Positions 37,847-50,561 are shown, numbered from the stretch's first letter. The stretch: 64,000 nt of DNA from Lobosporangium transversale (GCF_002105155.1 NW_019028998.1:62001-126000); one strand, 5' to 3'. The notes: generated by a model from the letters alone, not told the origin. Numbers and translations are program-made.

Positions 37847-40818
37847 ATGCTTAGGAATACAGGCTATCAAAAATCAAGCACAGGATCAGCTGTAGGTGGG
37901 ACTCCAACCATGCGTCGCTCAACTGTATCTTCATCGTCCAACAACAACACTCTCACCAGCGCAGAAGGTCTCTCTGCTTCAGAGATTGCACGTAAACGAC
38001 AGACTCGTAAAGACGATGCCATCCGTAAGAAATTAGATCAGGAATTGGGCAAGAAGAAAACTACTACGCGTTCTCATGGGTCTACTCGTCCAGTTCAGGG
38101 CACCGTCGGATCTCTTCGGTAATTGTCTTTTTTTTTTTTTTTTTTTTTTTTCTTTTCTATGCTGTCTTTTTCATCACTGGTAATGTAAAGATAAAAGTAA
38201 AAAAGGTGGTTGTGGTGAAACGGAAAACATTTGAGTTCGTTATCTGCAGCAACAATAGATATCATAATAATTGCTTTATACATAAAAAGGACAATATCCA
38301 GGCTACCTCTCGGAACAAAAAGGGGAGATCGGAAGACGGAGTCAAGGGGCTAACGCATAATATATATGCTTTTTTTTTAATGAACATTATGTCTTTGTTG
38401 ATATTTATTTTGATTTGTGATGTAGTCCATCTCCCGCCTTGACCCTCCCAGATACAGCGATGGTCGTCGACGCTGCAAGGTAAGCAAAAATCTTTTTTTT
38501 TTTTTTTTTTTTTTTTGTAATACCCAAACAGATGGGCCACTTTGACAAGGTTCAGTCTGCTGATCTGTATCCACTTCGGCTCACTATCTTGATATAGAAT
38601 CATGGCAGCCAAGAGGTAAATATATTGCGCAAATCATTTTATTTGCAACATAATTATGCTAAATGCTTGATACACTTGTCTAACATTTCATGAACATGTG
38701 CATTGGGTTCACAGGGCAGATGCTGTTCTTGTCATTGATGCACAAGAACAAACACTAGTTGGTAATTTTTTTTTTTTTTTTTTTTTTTTTTTTGGTATTG
38801 GTATTACAGTGTCTCGTTTCACAAACTGTAATGGATTGTCTGATATGAATATGGAACATACTCTCTTTTCCACATCAATCACAATTAGGAATTATGACGG
38901 ATAAGGACCTCGCATTCCGAGTCGTGGCCGAGGGTTTGGACATCCACACTCCTATCTCACAAGTGATGACTAAAGTAAGGCTGATAATGCAATTTAAAAC
39001 TAGTTTCTAAGAAAAGGCTCAATAAGTTAATGTTTTGGCTCTAAAAATACTTTGATTTTGCTGTGCTGACACATTCTGCGCCATTACTTTCAAACCCTTC
39101 TATAGAATCCCTTTTGCGTTACAACAGATACCAATGCTACAGAAGCCCTCAATAAGATGGTCAACGGAGGATTCCGCCATTTACCGTGCTTAAATTCAGA
39201 TGGTAAAAAAAAAACAGATTATCCATTCTTCTGAAATGTCGTTTGATTTCTGTGACTAAAATCTCATTAATACTGATCTTGAAAAAATCTATCAATCTTA
39301 GGCGATGTCGTTGGACTGCTAGATATCACAAAATGCCTTTACGAAGCACTAGAGAAGTTGGAAAAGGCCCACAAATCGTCCAAGCAATTGGCTGATGCCC
39401 TTCAAGGCATGCAGTCCGAGTGGGCTCAACCTGCAAACCCTGAACTCCAAAACTACGTGGCAATCGTAAGTATCAATGTGCTTGCAGGAGCATAAATAAA
39501 TATCTATGCGGTTTCAAAAGCATATAAAGCTAATATAAGGAACGACATTATCACTGTACGGTTTATGTTCGAACTATTGATATGCAGATGAGGGAAAAAA
39601 TGTCTTCGCCCGATCTAAATACTATTCTGGACGAGCACCATGGCGTAGCTGAGATTCAAGCCAGAACATCCGTTCGTGAAGCGTCAAGGGTCATGAAACA
39701 ATGGCACACAACAGCAAGTCTGATCATGGAGGATGGACGGATTACGGGAATCTTCACAACCAAGGTATGGGACGGCTATTAAAATCTGATAAACTCGACT
39801 CCAGTTCCTCGGATATTGATCCTATTATCGATCGCCAATGGTTAACCTTCTCGTTACTCCCGCATAGGATATTGTTGTAAGAGTGTTAGCAGCTGGGCTG
39901 GAACCAGACAGGACCTCAGTTATCCGAGTCATGACACCCCACCCAGACACGGTGCCGGCTAGCATGACAATCTTGGATGCACTGAAAAAGATGCATGACA
40001 ATCGCTATCTTCATTTGCCTGCAGTGGATGATCATGGTCAAATGGCAGGCCTTGTAGATGTTTTGCAGCTTTCATTTGCAATGTTAAATCAAATGGGCTC
40101 TATTCAAGGTGACCAAATTGTCTCAACTGAGGGTCAAGGTCCTGTATGGAACAAATTCTGGGAGTCAACTTTCGCTAGGGAAGAGACAGGATCAGAAATC
40201 TCTGCGTCCGATGTCCGATCAGGATTTAATCCCCCGCCCTCTGATTTAAACTATGGCACTGGCAGTATCTTGGAATCGTCTGTGCGTCATGGTTCATCTC
40301 CTTTACCGCTTGGTGGAATAGAGGAACTTGGATCCGAATTTACATTCAAGTTCAAGGAGAGTAACGGTCAAGTTCATCGATTTGGATCGAGCACTCGATC
40401 GTTCTCAGAACTGCGCGATAAGATCATTGAGAAGATGGGTGGGCTTGAGCCTGGTCAAGAGGTAGTACTGAGCTATTGTGACGAGGAAAACGATCAAGTG
40501 TTGATTCTGCAGGATGCAGATATTACAGAAGCTGTGCAAATGGCGTATAGGAATCAATGGCCATTGATTAGACTCTCAGTGACCGTTTCATCTAAAACTC
40601 ATCCACAAAACGCAGTAGCCAGTAGTAACGATACCACCACAACCAACACAGCCACCACAGCCGCCAGCAGTAGCAGCAACGATACCAAGAACAAAGGCAG
40701 TAGTTCTCAAGATGCAGGGGGTCCAATGGCAGGTCTAAACCCAATCGTGGTTTCTGGTGCAGTCGGCCTTGGTATCGGTCTTATCATTGCAGTTGCATTC
40801 GGGTTCATGCGAAAGTAG
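37847..40818 (+). CDS. CBS-domain/PB1-domain protein, Mug70-like
   Basis: Fungal protein with four CBS motifs, a PB1 domain and a C-terminal membrane anchor, like S. pombe Mug70. CBS pairs bind adenine nucleotides in general; PB1 mediates pairing. Nine exons: 37847..38118, 38426..38479, 38598..38615 (18 nt), 38715..38761, 38889..38974, 39106..39202, 39302..39465, 39588..39764, 39868..40818; 621 aa. An N-terminal basic Ser-rich region (LSASEIARKRQTRKDDAIRK) comes first. CBS1-2 lie at about 95-225 (MAAKRADAVLVID, GIMTDKDLAFRVVAEGL, GGFRHLPCLNSDGDVVGLLD). CBS3-4 lie at about 260-390 (TASLIMEDGRITGIFTTKDI, RYLHLPAVDDHGQMAGLVDV). PB1 lies at about 445-530 (FTFKFKESNGQVHRF ... LSYCDEENDQVLILQDADI). 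The Thr/Ser/Asn-rich linker leads to GAVGLGIGLIIAVAFGFMRK, a tail anchor. Confidence 0.93.
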
Positions 40819-41135
40819 ATACCGATTTAGGCTTACCACTTTTTTTCATCCTTGCTGTTACATTTTTTTTTTCCTCTATTTGTAATCCTTCCTTATCTTA
40901 CTTTCTTTCATGGTTAATGGATAAACATGGTTTCAACATAACCAGTAACGACTTGACACGATTCTGACGAATAAAGTATACATATTTTCGTATACTGCGG
41001 TTCTTTGTTTTTTCTAGTTGTACAGTATCGTATACACCGTCTATTTTTGAATAATAAAAGGCAAATTGGAGTTTTACATGAAACAACTATCAAGATGCAT
41101 TAATTCCTACATATTTTTGAAGGCGCTCCTAACGC
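40819..41135. other. Spacer before the Fanzor relic
   Basis: AT-rich 3' flank of the CBS/PB1 gene with no gene. The TAG that closes the last readable frame of the Fanzor relic is at its right border. Confidence 0.4.
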
Positions 41136-42075
41136 CTATGAACTTGTTGGCTTGAACTTGTTGGGCCTCGTTTGTGTAGTTATATGGAACAGGCACACAC
41201 GCGCAATGTCCTCGGATCCAACCATGTCACGATCACAATATATCTGACAGCTTCGACAATACTTGGACCTGTTGACATGACTTTCTAGGAATGCGTTGCA
41301 GTTGGGGCGGGACATTTAGCATTGGTGTAATACCCATGAACGCTAAGAACTTCCCATCCAAGGGACCTCGCCTGTTTGAGGAAAAAGTAAATAAATAAAT
41401 ATAAATAGAACAGAGAATAGAGTGACCAAAGTTTCTTTCTTTTTTTTTTTCCGATGCTTACTCTAGTTATGAATCGCTTTTCGAACTCGGAATGCTTCAA
41501 GGGTATCCAGTTTGTGTGTCGAAAGAACCAAGACCGATTGCGAAAACTGCAAGGTTGGAGGAATCCATATTCATCCCGTTGTTCCCTCCAACAAATTGAA
41601 GGATTGAATCAATCTCATAGTCGTATGCAGCTTTCTGAGCTTTTCTCGAGTCCCTAGTTTTTCGGAGATGCCACTTACTGAGATAAAAAGACTGGAGTCT
41701 TTTCCCCTCTCCTTCCCTGTACAGGTACTCTAAGTACGAATTGATCCCTGAAAGCGTCATGGGCGGCAGCACTGACTCGATCAGATCGATACCGAATTGG
41801 GCCTTTCTCTCTTCAAGCAAGTGATGGCACTTGATATAAGGCCCGTACAAGAACGATCGATGGATGGTGGTGAAGCGACGGACTTGGGGCTCCCCTGGGT
41901 TCAGAGCTGTTACAACCAGATAGGTAGACGTATGTAGACCCGTGTTTACTTTTTGGGAAGTCTGCAAACATTCCTGTTTGACTATTTTTCTCGAAAAAGT
42001 AATCAATCGGGTTTCTGTTTCCTGGCTGCTCAGTCTCGGAGAACTGTTTGAGTTACATCCAATTGAAACAAACAA

Positions 42076-42111
<36 letters not shown>

Positions 42112-42900
42112 GCTGTGATGCAAAAGGCGTTTCTACATGTACGTACAGAAAGCAAAGAGACGCTTCAGCTGTTTGTTCAATAGCCTAGTGCATGTTCGTG
42201 TACACCACACAACTGACAGTGATTGACGAGCAAAAAAGGAAAGAAATTCTTGCCCCATTCTATGAAACAATAAAAAAAAACGCGATACAAGATAGTATGT
42301 GCAAACAACAAAGAAGCACGTCAACTGTTTGATCAGTATCCTTCTCCTGTTTGCTCACATACAATTTTTTTTTTTTTTTTTTTTTTTTTTCACTCTTGGC
42401 GTGCTTGTGTATAAAACTAGGAATCCGGCGCCAGGAAAAAAAAAATACCTCGCATGATTGGTGTCAAATCTGAAAACAGCAATAATGCACATGTCATGCA
42501 TGAAAGATAAGGCCTTTAGTACTATGGCTATTGTTATGTTCAACTCATGCGGCCTCTCCGGGATCAACTTGTGATCACAACTGCTACTTGGGCGCATGAA
42601 CTCTATTGACAAATTGACGTGAATCTATCGATCATGTTCTGCTGCCAAGGACTTGAAAAGAAAAGAAATACAAACCCCTTCTTCCTTGCTCCAATAACCC
42701 CTCCCATCCTTTCGATACATTCTTTCGCTGTATATATCCATTACATCTGAACCAAAGTTTCGAGACAATGCCCATGGGTTGCTGGATTTCAAGCCATTTA
42801 TAATGGCAAATTTACCCTTTTTACGGACGAGAGGATAGAATTTTTTATGCCTTGAGTGTTGAGGAACATGGCAATGTTTTAACCTGATTGAGATAAACAT
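41136..42900 (-). pseudogene. Decayed Fanzor (eukaryotic TnpB-like OMEGA nuclease) gene
   Basis: Fanzor proteins are RNA-guided RuvC nucleases carried by eukaryotic transposons. Readable pieces, in order on the minus strand: an N-terminal stretch near 42640-42870 (KKFYPLVRKKGKFAIING ... SKEEGVCISFLFKS); a RuvC-I-like block TYLVVTALNPGEPQVRRF near 41900; LQSFYLSKWHLRKTRDSRKA and NLAVFAIGLGSFDTQTGYP; then in another frame HSEFEKRFITR, a GT-AG intron, and ARSLGWEVLSVHGYYTNAKCP; then in a third frame RSKYCRSCQIYCDRDMVGSEDIA, the C-terminal zinc-finger and RuvC-III region. Thus at least two frameshifts (near 41498 and 41300), a T32 run (coding strand) at 42079-42110 and stops break the gene. The RuvC-I Asp is Asn (NPG), and Gly stands where the family usually has Glu before the 'YTS..CP' motif. 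It is not a functional nuclease gene. The part at 42120-42610 is poorly readable and contains a partial tandem duplication. Confidence 0.7.
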
Positions 42901-43170
42901 ACTATGTAATACAAACTAAGGTTCAATAGGACAAAGAGAGGGACCTTTAATTTCAGGACAGACGACATCTTATACATATACTAATAAGATATCGTCTTCT
43001 AAGTCATCGTATAGACGTACGCTATGTTTGTGTCTTTATGGTGCAAAGAAACTGAAATTTGAAATTTCATACGCGTTCTTTTTTTTTTTTTTTTTTAGTG
43101 GCAGTGTTGATATATGATACAATTAATAGTTTTCTAAATTGTTCAAGAGCCCGTCTATGCATCCCAAAGA

Positions 43171-43204
<34 letters not shown>

Positions 43205-43977
43205 AAACACGAGCCGGTGGCGCAAAGGCCAAGATTCTAGTATTATACTTCTTTAGGCTAAATCACTTTGTTTATCCCTTGAGCCGTAAAACGGGAAATA
43301 TTTGCCCATTTGGCTTTCAATCCATGGCAGATCAGACCCAGTTCTCTGTGCTTTCTACTGGGATAAATTATCCGTCTTTGCATGCCAAGGAATAAAGAAA
43401 GCAGTAAAAATCAATCGGCAAAAAAAATTAGCATTTGTCAAGCTAAATAATCACAATGCACTATGTCTACCATTCACTTGCCTCGACTTCTTTGCACATC
43501 TGGCAACCTTTACCGTGTATTCATTTCTTGTTGATAGTCATGGCTGGATTTAGCAAATGTAGATTAGAGAAGAGCTGTAAACAATACTCAAAATAAAAAA
43601 TAAAAACTTGTTTGTTTCTCTGTTGAAAATCTGATGAGTGTGTGTTTTTTTTTAAAAAATGTGATCCTTTTGTTTCGAGTTGCATTGCCGAAATATAAAA
43701 AAGCGGCCCCATTTGAAAGTAAATTTGTGGCGAGCATGAAGTAGGGTGTTGATCTGATCAGATCGCTTTTTAGAGCGCGCTCGGCGCGTGTAACTGAATT
43801 TTTTTTTTTTTTTTTACTTTTCAGTTAAATGCAGTGAATGACATGTGCCTGAATTCCAGTTTGTGTCTGCTTCTTTGTCTCTATGTCTGTACGTAAAACT
43901 ATGAAACATTTTGCCTATTAATCATTTGTATTGGAATTGTGTACAGTCTACTCAAAAACTGATACTATAGGGGTCTA
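42901..43977. other. Spacer between the Fanzor relic and SEC15
   Basis: AT-rich with T17 at about 43080, A32 at 43171-43202 and T17 at about 43799. No gene or transposon end could be recognised. Confidence 0.45.
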
Positions 43978-44373
43978 TTAGGAGGAGCTGCTCCTAATAC
44001 CACCCCATTCAAGTACCCTGCCCCAGCTTCTCCTTTTGGTCTTCTCTTGTGTGGTTGGTGCTGCCACAGGAGCTGTCATCAGTCTAAGAAAAGAAAAAAA
44101 GAAAAAAAAAAAGACCAATGGCAGCTATTAGTATTTTTGATCAACAAATGGGCTTTTATACCAGAAGATTTTTCTTACTTTTCTAGCATCCGTGTAACAT
44201 CGTCCGCCTTGACTTGAGCATAGTGGCGACTACGAATGGCTGGGTCCATGTATTCTTCAGTGTTCTCTAATAACAACAAGTTGATCAACTATTTTTTTTT
44301 TTTTTTTTTTTTTTTTTTATTGTTATTATTATTATAACTTAATAGAGGGGATTCCAAAGGTAATGCAAGCTTA

Positions 44374-44412
<39 letters not shown>

Positions 44413-44594
44413 CAGTAGCACTATGTTAGTTTAATTGACAAAGGAATTTACCTGTCTTAGAGGTTGAAATGCTTGAGCAACGCTGGGATTATCCAAAGTC
44501 GCCACAAAGTCTTCAAGATATCGAATATCTTTGTCAAATATTGCGACAAAGTTTTGGTTGATATGCTTGACATTTGGATCCGTGAAAATGCGCT

Positions 44595-44629
<35 letters not shown>

Positions 44630-46331
44630 GCAACAAACAAAAAAACAGAGTAAATAAGCCAACAACCAGACAACACCGAACCCCAAACAAGAATTTTTAA
44701 CGATTTTCCATCCCGTCCCTTGGGAAAAGAGAGAAGAATTATGTATGGGTATGGGACCTACATGCAATTGGGAGGCAAGATGTTCCAATGCATCGTAATA
44801 GACAAATGTCCTAATGGAGTCGGGCAAATTCTGTAGAGTTGCACTCATAACCACCGACAAGAATGAAACTAATTCTTGCAGATAAGTGCTGTGAAGATCT
44901 TCAATACTGGATGGGAGCCTAGTTCGAGAAAACGATGGGTGATATGATGGAATATTCAATAAGAAGGTTCATGAAAAGATGTTTATATATATAAAAGCGC
45001 GAGATATTTACCAGTCATATTCAGCAAGCTCAAGAATATCATCAATCTTGGAGTTGACAAGCTCGGAGATGCGTTTCTCAGCACTCCTCCTAGTTTCTCT
45101 GAACAAGCTTGTTGCTTGGAGCGATATCTTGGAGTTATCGGACGTTGATCTATATGAAAGATATAAAAGTACCAACATAATTAGTATACCATCGAAGTCA
45201 ATGACATTGTGGGGAACTATCTCGAAAGCGTACCTCATTTCACTCAGTAACTGCTCAAAATCACCACATGCGCCCTGGAAATACTCCAAGTTAATAATAA
45301 TCTGAGAAATCTGAGAAAGGTTGCGAGATTCGAGCTTCTTTAGCCATACAGAATGGACATGCTGGGTAAGTAGTGTATCTAAGCTCTAAAGCAAATAAAC
45401 ATCGGAGCGAAATAGGAAAAAAAAAAAAAAAAAAAAAATACAAAAGCGTTAAGAACAGAGCAATAGACATAATTCTTTGTAATAAACTTACGAATGTGGG
45501 AAGGTTCCTATAATATTTACATCTTTGACGAGGTCGTCCATCTCATTTTGTTCCTGATTAAACCCCTCCACAAAACGGTAGAACTGACTGACAAACTGTC
45601 GAATATCTTCGCAGCAATAAGGAACAACTTTAGAGAAGGGAACCCTTCTCGGGAATCTTTTTTTTAAGGAAAAAGAAGAAAAAAAAACACGGCCTTGCGT
45701 TAGTCATATAAGAAAAAAAAAAATTCTGCCATGCTATTTTTTTTTAACAGCATACCCTTGTCTTGATGATTTGCGGTCTTCCTTGAAGCGAAATGACATT
45801 TGCAGTAGATTGTACTCGTCCTGATTCTCGACAAGCATAGGAGTGTAGTCATCCTCATCCACAAGCTGGTAAGGGAAAGAAGTAAAGTAAATAAAGGAAT
45901 GGTAGGTTAATAATGTACTGTTTTCAAACTATGAGGGAACGAAGCACATGAAGCAAGGGGTGGCTGGCTACCTTTTGGAAATTGGCACTGAACTTGGCCT
46001 CCAGTTGGTCGGTGTATGTATGGAATAATGTCAGAAGAAGGTCATTGAGCTTGGCTACGGGATAATTGTAGGACTAAATTAAGCAGCGTTAAGCAATAGA
46101 CTGACAAGAAGAGTAATCTTGGAAATGATGCACCTTACAATAAAAGATCACTAGACCTTGCTTACCTCCATAGTCTGAATGTATAACATCAAAAGCAACT
46201 TGATATTCAAAAACATATCTGGATCCCGACAGTTGGCAAGTCCTTCTGATAATAATCGGAGCAAAAGACTTGTCACCATATCACACAATTCGTCTAGCTA
46301 TAATTGATCATAATCAAACTTGGTTAATCCC

Positions 46332-46364
<33 letters not shown>

Positions 46365-48053
46365 AAGAGCTAATGGTCAATGATCCATTTTTTTTTTTTT
46401 TTTTTTTTTTTTTGGAGTACTTCTACTTACCTGGCTTTGTGTCCGAAAGTTCGTAGTTGAGTAGAGGATGATGTGTTCCACAATGAAGAAACCAACAATG
46501 TCCTGCAGTAATGACTCGAATTGGTCTGTGCTACGGTCTTTGACATTAAATGTAGTCATAGAGGATAGCGTTAACTTTGCTTGTGCACGTCGATCTTCTG
46601 CATAGCTCGCCCTCAGCTCCGAACGTTGACCGAGTTCGTCGTAAATATGGAGGCATTGGTACAATGACTTAAAATCAATATTGACCTGGTCTGCATCCAG
46701 AATATCGACTGTATGTTGAAAAAATAAAAAGAGGAAAGTTAACCTCCCATTTCCCGTGTTTCCATTTCGAGAAAGATCTCCATCGAAATTGCGGGTTTGG
46801 CCTCTGCTCCTCACCTTCATTCTCTTCATTGACAGCAACCTCTACGGCAGAATTGACGTTGTGAGATGTTTTTAACCTAAATCCTTTGCTGGATCTGTCG
46901 CGCCACCGCTGCTGTCTCGCCGCCATTCGATCCATAACTAGCTTTCCCATCGTCTTTTGATTCGTACGAATACTAAACATCATCATGAAAGAAGGAAAGA
47001 GTGAGAGAGAGATAAAGAGAAAAAAAGTGATCAGACAGTTAGGTCTAGGGATCTTAGCATAAAATGTCGGCTTGTTGTATAAGGTACTCTACCTGAATAA
47101 CCATTCTTTCATCTCAGTGGTTACTGCATCCTTGATCGCGTGTTTTAAAATCGGGATGCAGTCCTCTATCTCAATAAGAATGAGGGTCTCAAAGAACACA
47201 ATCAGTTTCTATATCCTGTCGTCGTCCTTATACTCATCATTTGAGACAAGACGACGAGGTTACTCACGCATATGTCTTGCAAACTCAAACTGGATAACGC
47301 TTCGAAGATGCACCACCTGAATCTCATCCACAATCTTTTTTTTTTTTTTATCCAGGGAAAAAAAAAAAGAAAAAAAAGAAAACGAGCTCTATTCCATTAG
47401 TACTTTGTGATATTTGTATACGCCAATCGAGGCTATTCAATTGTTAATAGGGCCATGAAAAGATGGGACGTAAAGTTGGAGCTTACCCTGAGTGCTGAGT
47501 AATATTTCCTGTTCTCGACTTGCACATTGACTCTGTTTGCGAGGTCTAAAAAGTGAACACAGGTTTTCAGGGTCTCTGTTGCTGTTGCAATGTTTTCCAA
47601 AATACGTTTCGACTCAATTAATTCGCGTTTCTGAATTGATAAAAAAAAAAAAGATCCATCCGCCTCGGTTAGAAAGTTGGTGTGTAAACGTGTGATAAAA
47701 GTATAGATGTCGTATGATTATGTCAAATGCGTCTTAACCTTTTCTGTCAATTCCAATCCAGCACGCTGAACATCGCTATTGAGGGTATGAATCTTATCCT
47801 TGAGATCGACGGTTCCTTGGCGCACTTTCAATAGGCGATCGACGGACTGGACAAACTCTTCATAATTGGAATTGCACATCTTTTCAATCTCCATCTCTTT
47901 GCGGCGAATGAAAGAGCTTAGTTGGTCCAAAAAGGGTTTCATTTTGTTGTTGCGATAGACTTCCTTCATGGTAGGCCCCAGATGCTCCAGGTTTTCCGCA
48001 TCGTTGGTTGCATCTGAGACCAGCACAAGCTGTTGAATGTCAAACTCAGCCAT
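43978..48053 (-). CDS. SEC15: Exocyst complex component Sec15 (EXOC6)
   Basis: Exocyst subunit that binds the Rab GTPase Sec4 and tethers secretory vesicles at growth sites such as the hyphal tip. Sixteen exons: 48053..47739, 47630..47487, 47316..47268, 47165..47093, 46972..46815, 46708..46431, 46297..46166, 46073..45972, 45865..45756, 45656..45492, 45384..45235, 45149..45012, 44918..44762, 44592..44452, 44264..44179, 44083..43978; 767 aa. It starts with MAEFDIQQLVLVSDATN and NYEEFVQSVDRLLKVR, the Sec15 N-terminal coil. KYYSALRVVHLRSVIQFEFA, TEMKEWLFSIRTNQKTMGK and LYQCLHIYDELGQRSELRAS follow. The C-terminal domain includes PFSKVVPYCCEDIRQFVSQF, ISQIIINLEYFQGACGDFEQ and FVYYDALEHLASQLH. All 15 junctions keep frame; exon 4 was set at AG|GAC because the nearer acceptors break it. 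It is the most intron-rich gene in the window. Confidence 0.93.
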
Positions 48054-50561
48054 AGTGATGCGGTTATATTGAAGTCTGAGCCGAGTGTTCTAGTTTAAAT
48101 GATGTCGCTACTGCTGTAGATGCTCCTGAATGGTTTTTGCTAAGGGATACAATTGTCGATGGGAGCAAATGAAGCAGGTCTTTCCGTTTTTTGGATGGTC
48201 GGTCATGTTATTAAAATGTAACATGCAGATTTGCAGAAGTCTCTCTTCCCAGCATCGAACTACAGTCACAATGGCGCGTGAAATAGTTTAATATCTTGAG
48301 CAACTTTAATGTCAATGCTTCGCTTCATGAAATAGACGTAGGATTTGTCCATAACCTAGTGATAAGATGAACGCGCTTCAGTTTACATCCAATGCCTTCC
48401 GACTTGCGATCTCAAGGGAGAACTCCCGTGAGTCCTATCGTCACGTATCGAACAAGAATCTGATGATGAACAGGAAGATATATACTGTGAAGGTCGCTGA
48501 TGAGTTCGTCAACAGAAGTGTTCAGGTCAGCTTCTTGCTAGCGCTCCTCTATTACATCTACAGCTGCAGGTTTTTGTTACCTCTGATGCCTTACTTGTTG
48601 GGACAGCTCTTATCATTAGGGGAGTCGAGGTCATTAGCCAAAGAAATCAAGGAGATCACAATCAATTGAGCCATGCCGAGCCATAAGGGCTGTTTCAATC
48701 ATTTTACTAAATCGAATGCAATGTCTGCAAGATCTGTCCCTCGATATACTTTCTGAATCATTTGCAAAGCCGTTCAGACCTGCTTCAAGGGAGAGCTTTA
48801 ATAGCCTCGAATATATTGATCTACCATTGTTAGTATGCTAATAGCAATTCCGAGACAACCCAAAATAAAATAAAATATAAAAAATAAGGAGGCAAAAAGA
48901 AAGCTAGAACACTTTTTGCCTCGCAAGTCTTTATCAGTATCGGCTGCATCTCTGCTCTCTCTTCTCTTCTTAATTCCCTGTTGCAGGAAAGACGAAAAAA
49001 GGAGTTGCATTGCATATATCGAGTAAAACTGAAGGCTACAGCAGCCAAGTTATCAACCATAGAACCAATAAAGTACGTTATACTACTCTACTGACTGTGA
49101 ACTGATCAGTCTAAATCTGGTACAAAGCAAAGCCCCTTGGGTAAGGTGTTCGGTCCACAGAGATTTGCATGTTATTATTCCACCAAAATAACTGTCGAAA
49201 GGAGATGTGTTTAAGAAATGAGTCGCGCCAATAACACCAACCGCGAACACAATCTCACAAGAACTACTTATATGCTTTGTATACATTGTACATGTGTATA
49301 TATTATAGATATTATAACCTAGCATGTAAAAAAAAAAAACCCCCAGGAAAAAAATGAGCAAAGATCAGGGTATAAGCACGCCATGAGAGCTCTACAAGTT
49401 CTAAAGTTCTAAAGTTCTATACAGGTAGGTGGAGCATTATCTTTTTTCCTAATCTTTCAAAATTCTGAAAAGGTGGACAAATCGCGCCAGATGCGCCCAA
49501 ATTTTTTTTTCTTTATTTGGTGAGAAAAGATCATGCATGGGAACATGGAAAGAAAGGATGGTTAAAACGAGGTAGGTCCTTATTACATCCATGCACAAAC
49601 GCGCATTTGAACAAAGAAGATTAGATTGGCTCTCTCGAGAAAATTTGGTTTTGATAACATGTCCACATGGACACACATGTACAGAACAAAGGAATGTTGC
49701 GTCAAGATACAGATAAGACAAAAGCATGTTATATAGATAACAACGTTGGGTAAGTGTAATGTTGGCAAGTTGAGTCCATAAAGTCAAATTTCCATGGTCC
49801 AAACTGCATTGGTTGCGGATGTTTAATGTGGCGCAAGATGCAAGGTGTATAGAGTTAAGGTTTAGAAAGACGGTTAGGTCTGCGGCTAAATTCGTGTCCA
49901 ATTGCCAATTGGATCCGATTATTCGTGTTCCGACATTGAAGCCGGAAGCAATGATGTGATGACTCTCTGTCATCCTTGACTTTATTTTATTACCAAAAAC
50001 ATGGATACATGATCAGGATATGAATATATACAAATATATAATGTTAAATAGGCATGTTGATCTGTATTTAAACCCCATCTTGCTCCGTCTCCACTATTTC
50101 CCTTTCAGTCCCTGCTTCATCCTTTTCCTTCATCCTTTTCCCTTTCCCTTTCCCTTTCTTTTTTCCTTTTTCCTTTTTCCTTTTTCTCTTCATTCTTGCT
50201 TCCCTTATTTTGTCTATCTTTGTCTTTGTGCATTCATTCATCTTTTTCACAATCAACATTCTATTTCATTCTTACATTCTTTCCTTTGTTGCATCTCTAA
50301 CTGTCAAACTCTGTAGACCTTTTGGGCTTATACCCCAGACAGGAGCAACAATAGCCTTTTATTCTCTCTTTCTCCATCCTACGACAAACAACCTTTCCTT
50401 TGATTTTTTTTTTTTTTTTTTTTTTTTGTATCAAACACAGTTGCCTTTACCTAAAGAGAAAAAAAAAAAAAAAAAAAAAAAAAAAGACCTTTTCAACATC
50501 ATCACCGTCAAATTCTTGCAGTATACCTGCATCTGTTTCTAAACAAGAGTATTCAGAGACC
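48054..50561. other. 2.5-kb gene-poor stretch
   Basis: No gene is supported. A 100-codon frame at 48367-48669 (+) and a 174-codon ATG frame at 49449-49973 (-) have no recognisable domain. The last 500 bases are pyrimidine-rich: (CCTTTTC)n-like sequence at 50096-50200, then T24 and A26 runs. They form the long 5' leader region of the Rch1-like gene. Confidence 0.4.
49449..49973 (-). CDS. Doubtful hypothetical ORF, 174 aa
   Basis: ATG-started open frame in an otherwise gene-free stretch. The product (MTESHHIIASGFNVGTRII...) is rich in Leu, His and Cys, with no membrane segment or motif I recognise. No splice structure or codon bias supports it. It may be chance. Confidence 0.2.
   Translation of the reverse strand: MTESHHIIASGFNVGTRIIGSNWQLDTNLAADLTVFLNLNSIHLASCATLNIRNQCSLDHGNLTLWTQLANITLTQRCYLYNMLLSYLYLDATFLCSVHVCPCGHVIKTKFSRESQSNLLCSNARLCMDVIRTYLVLTILSFHVPMHDLFSPNKEKKIWAHLARFVHLFRILKD

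Noticed and set aside
43200-43245. tRNA-like GCCGGTGGCGCAAAGGCC motif
   Set aside because: No matching acceptor stem, T arm or anticodon arm could be found around it.
45509-45521. 13-nt GTAAATATTATAG that looks like an intron in SEC15
   Set aside because: Too short to be spliced, and reading through gives the expected DVNIIGTFPHS sequence in frame.
48367-48669. 100-codon frame on the plus strand upstream of SEC15
   Set aside because: No recognisable domain, no splice context, and sequence after the stop continues with similar composition; treated as chance or old relic.
50400-50561. Upstream extension of the Rch1-like frame
   Set aside because: It consists of Phe and Lys runs from T24 and A26 homopolymers; ATG 50562 has better context and a normal N-terminus.
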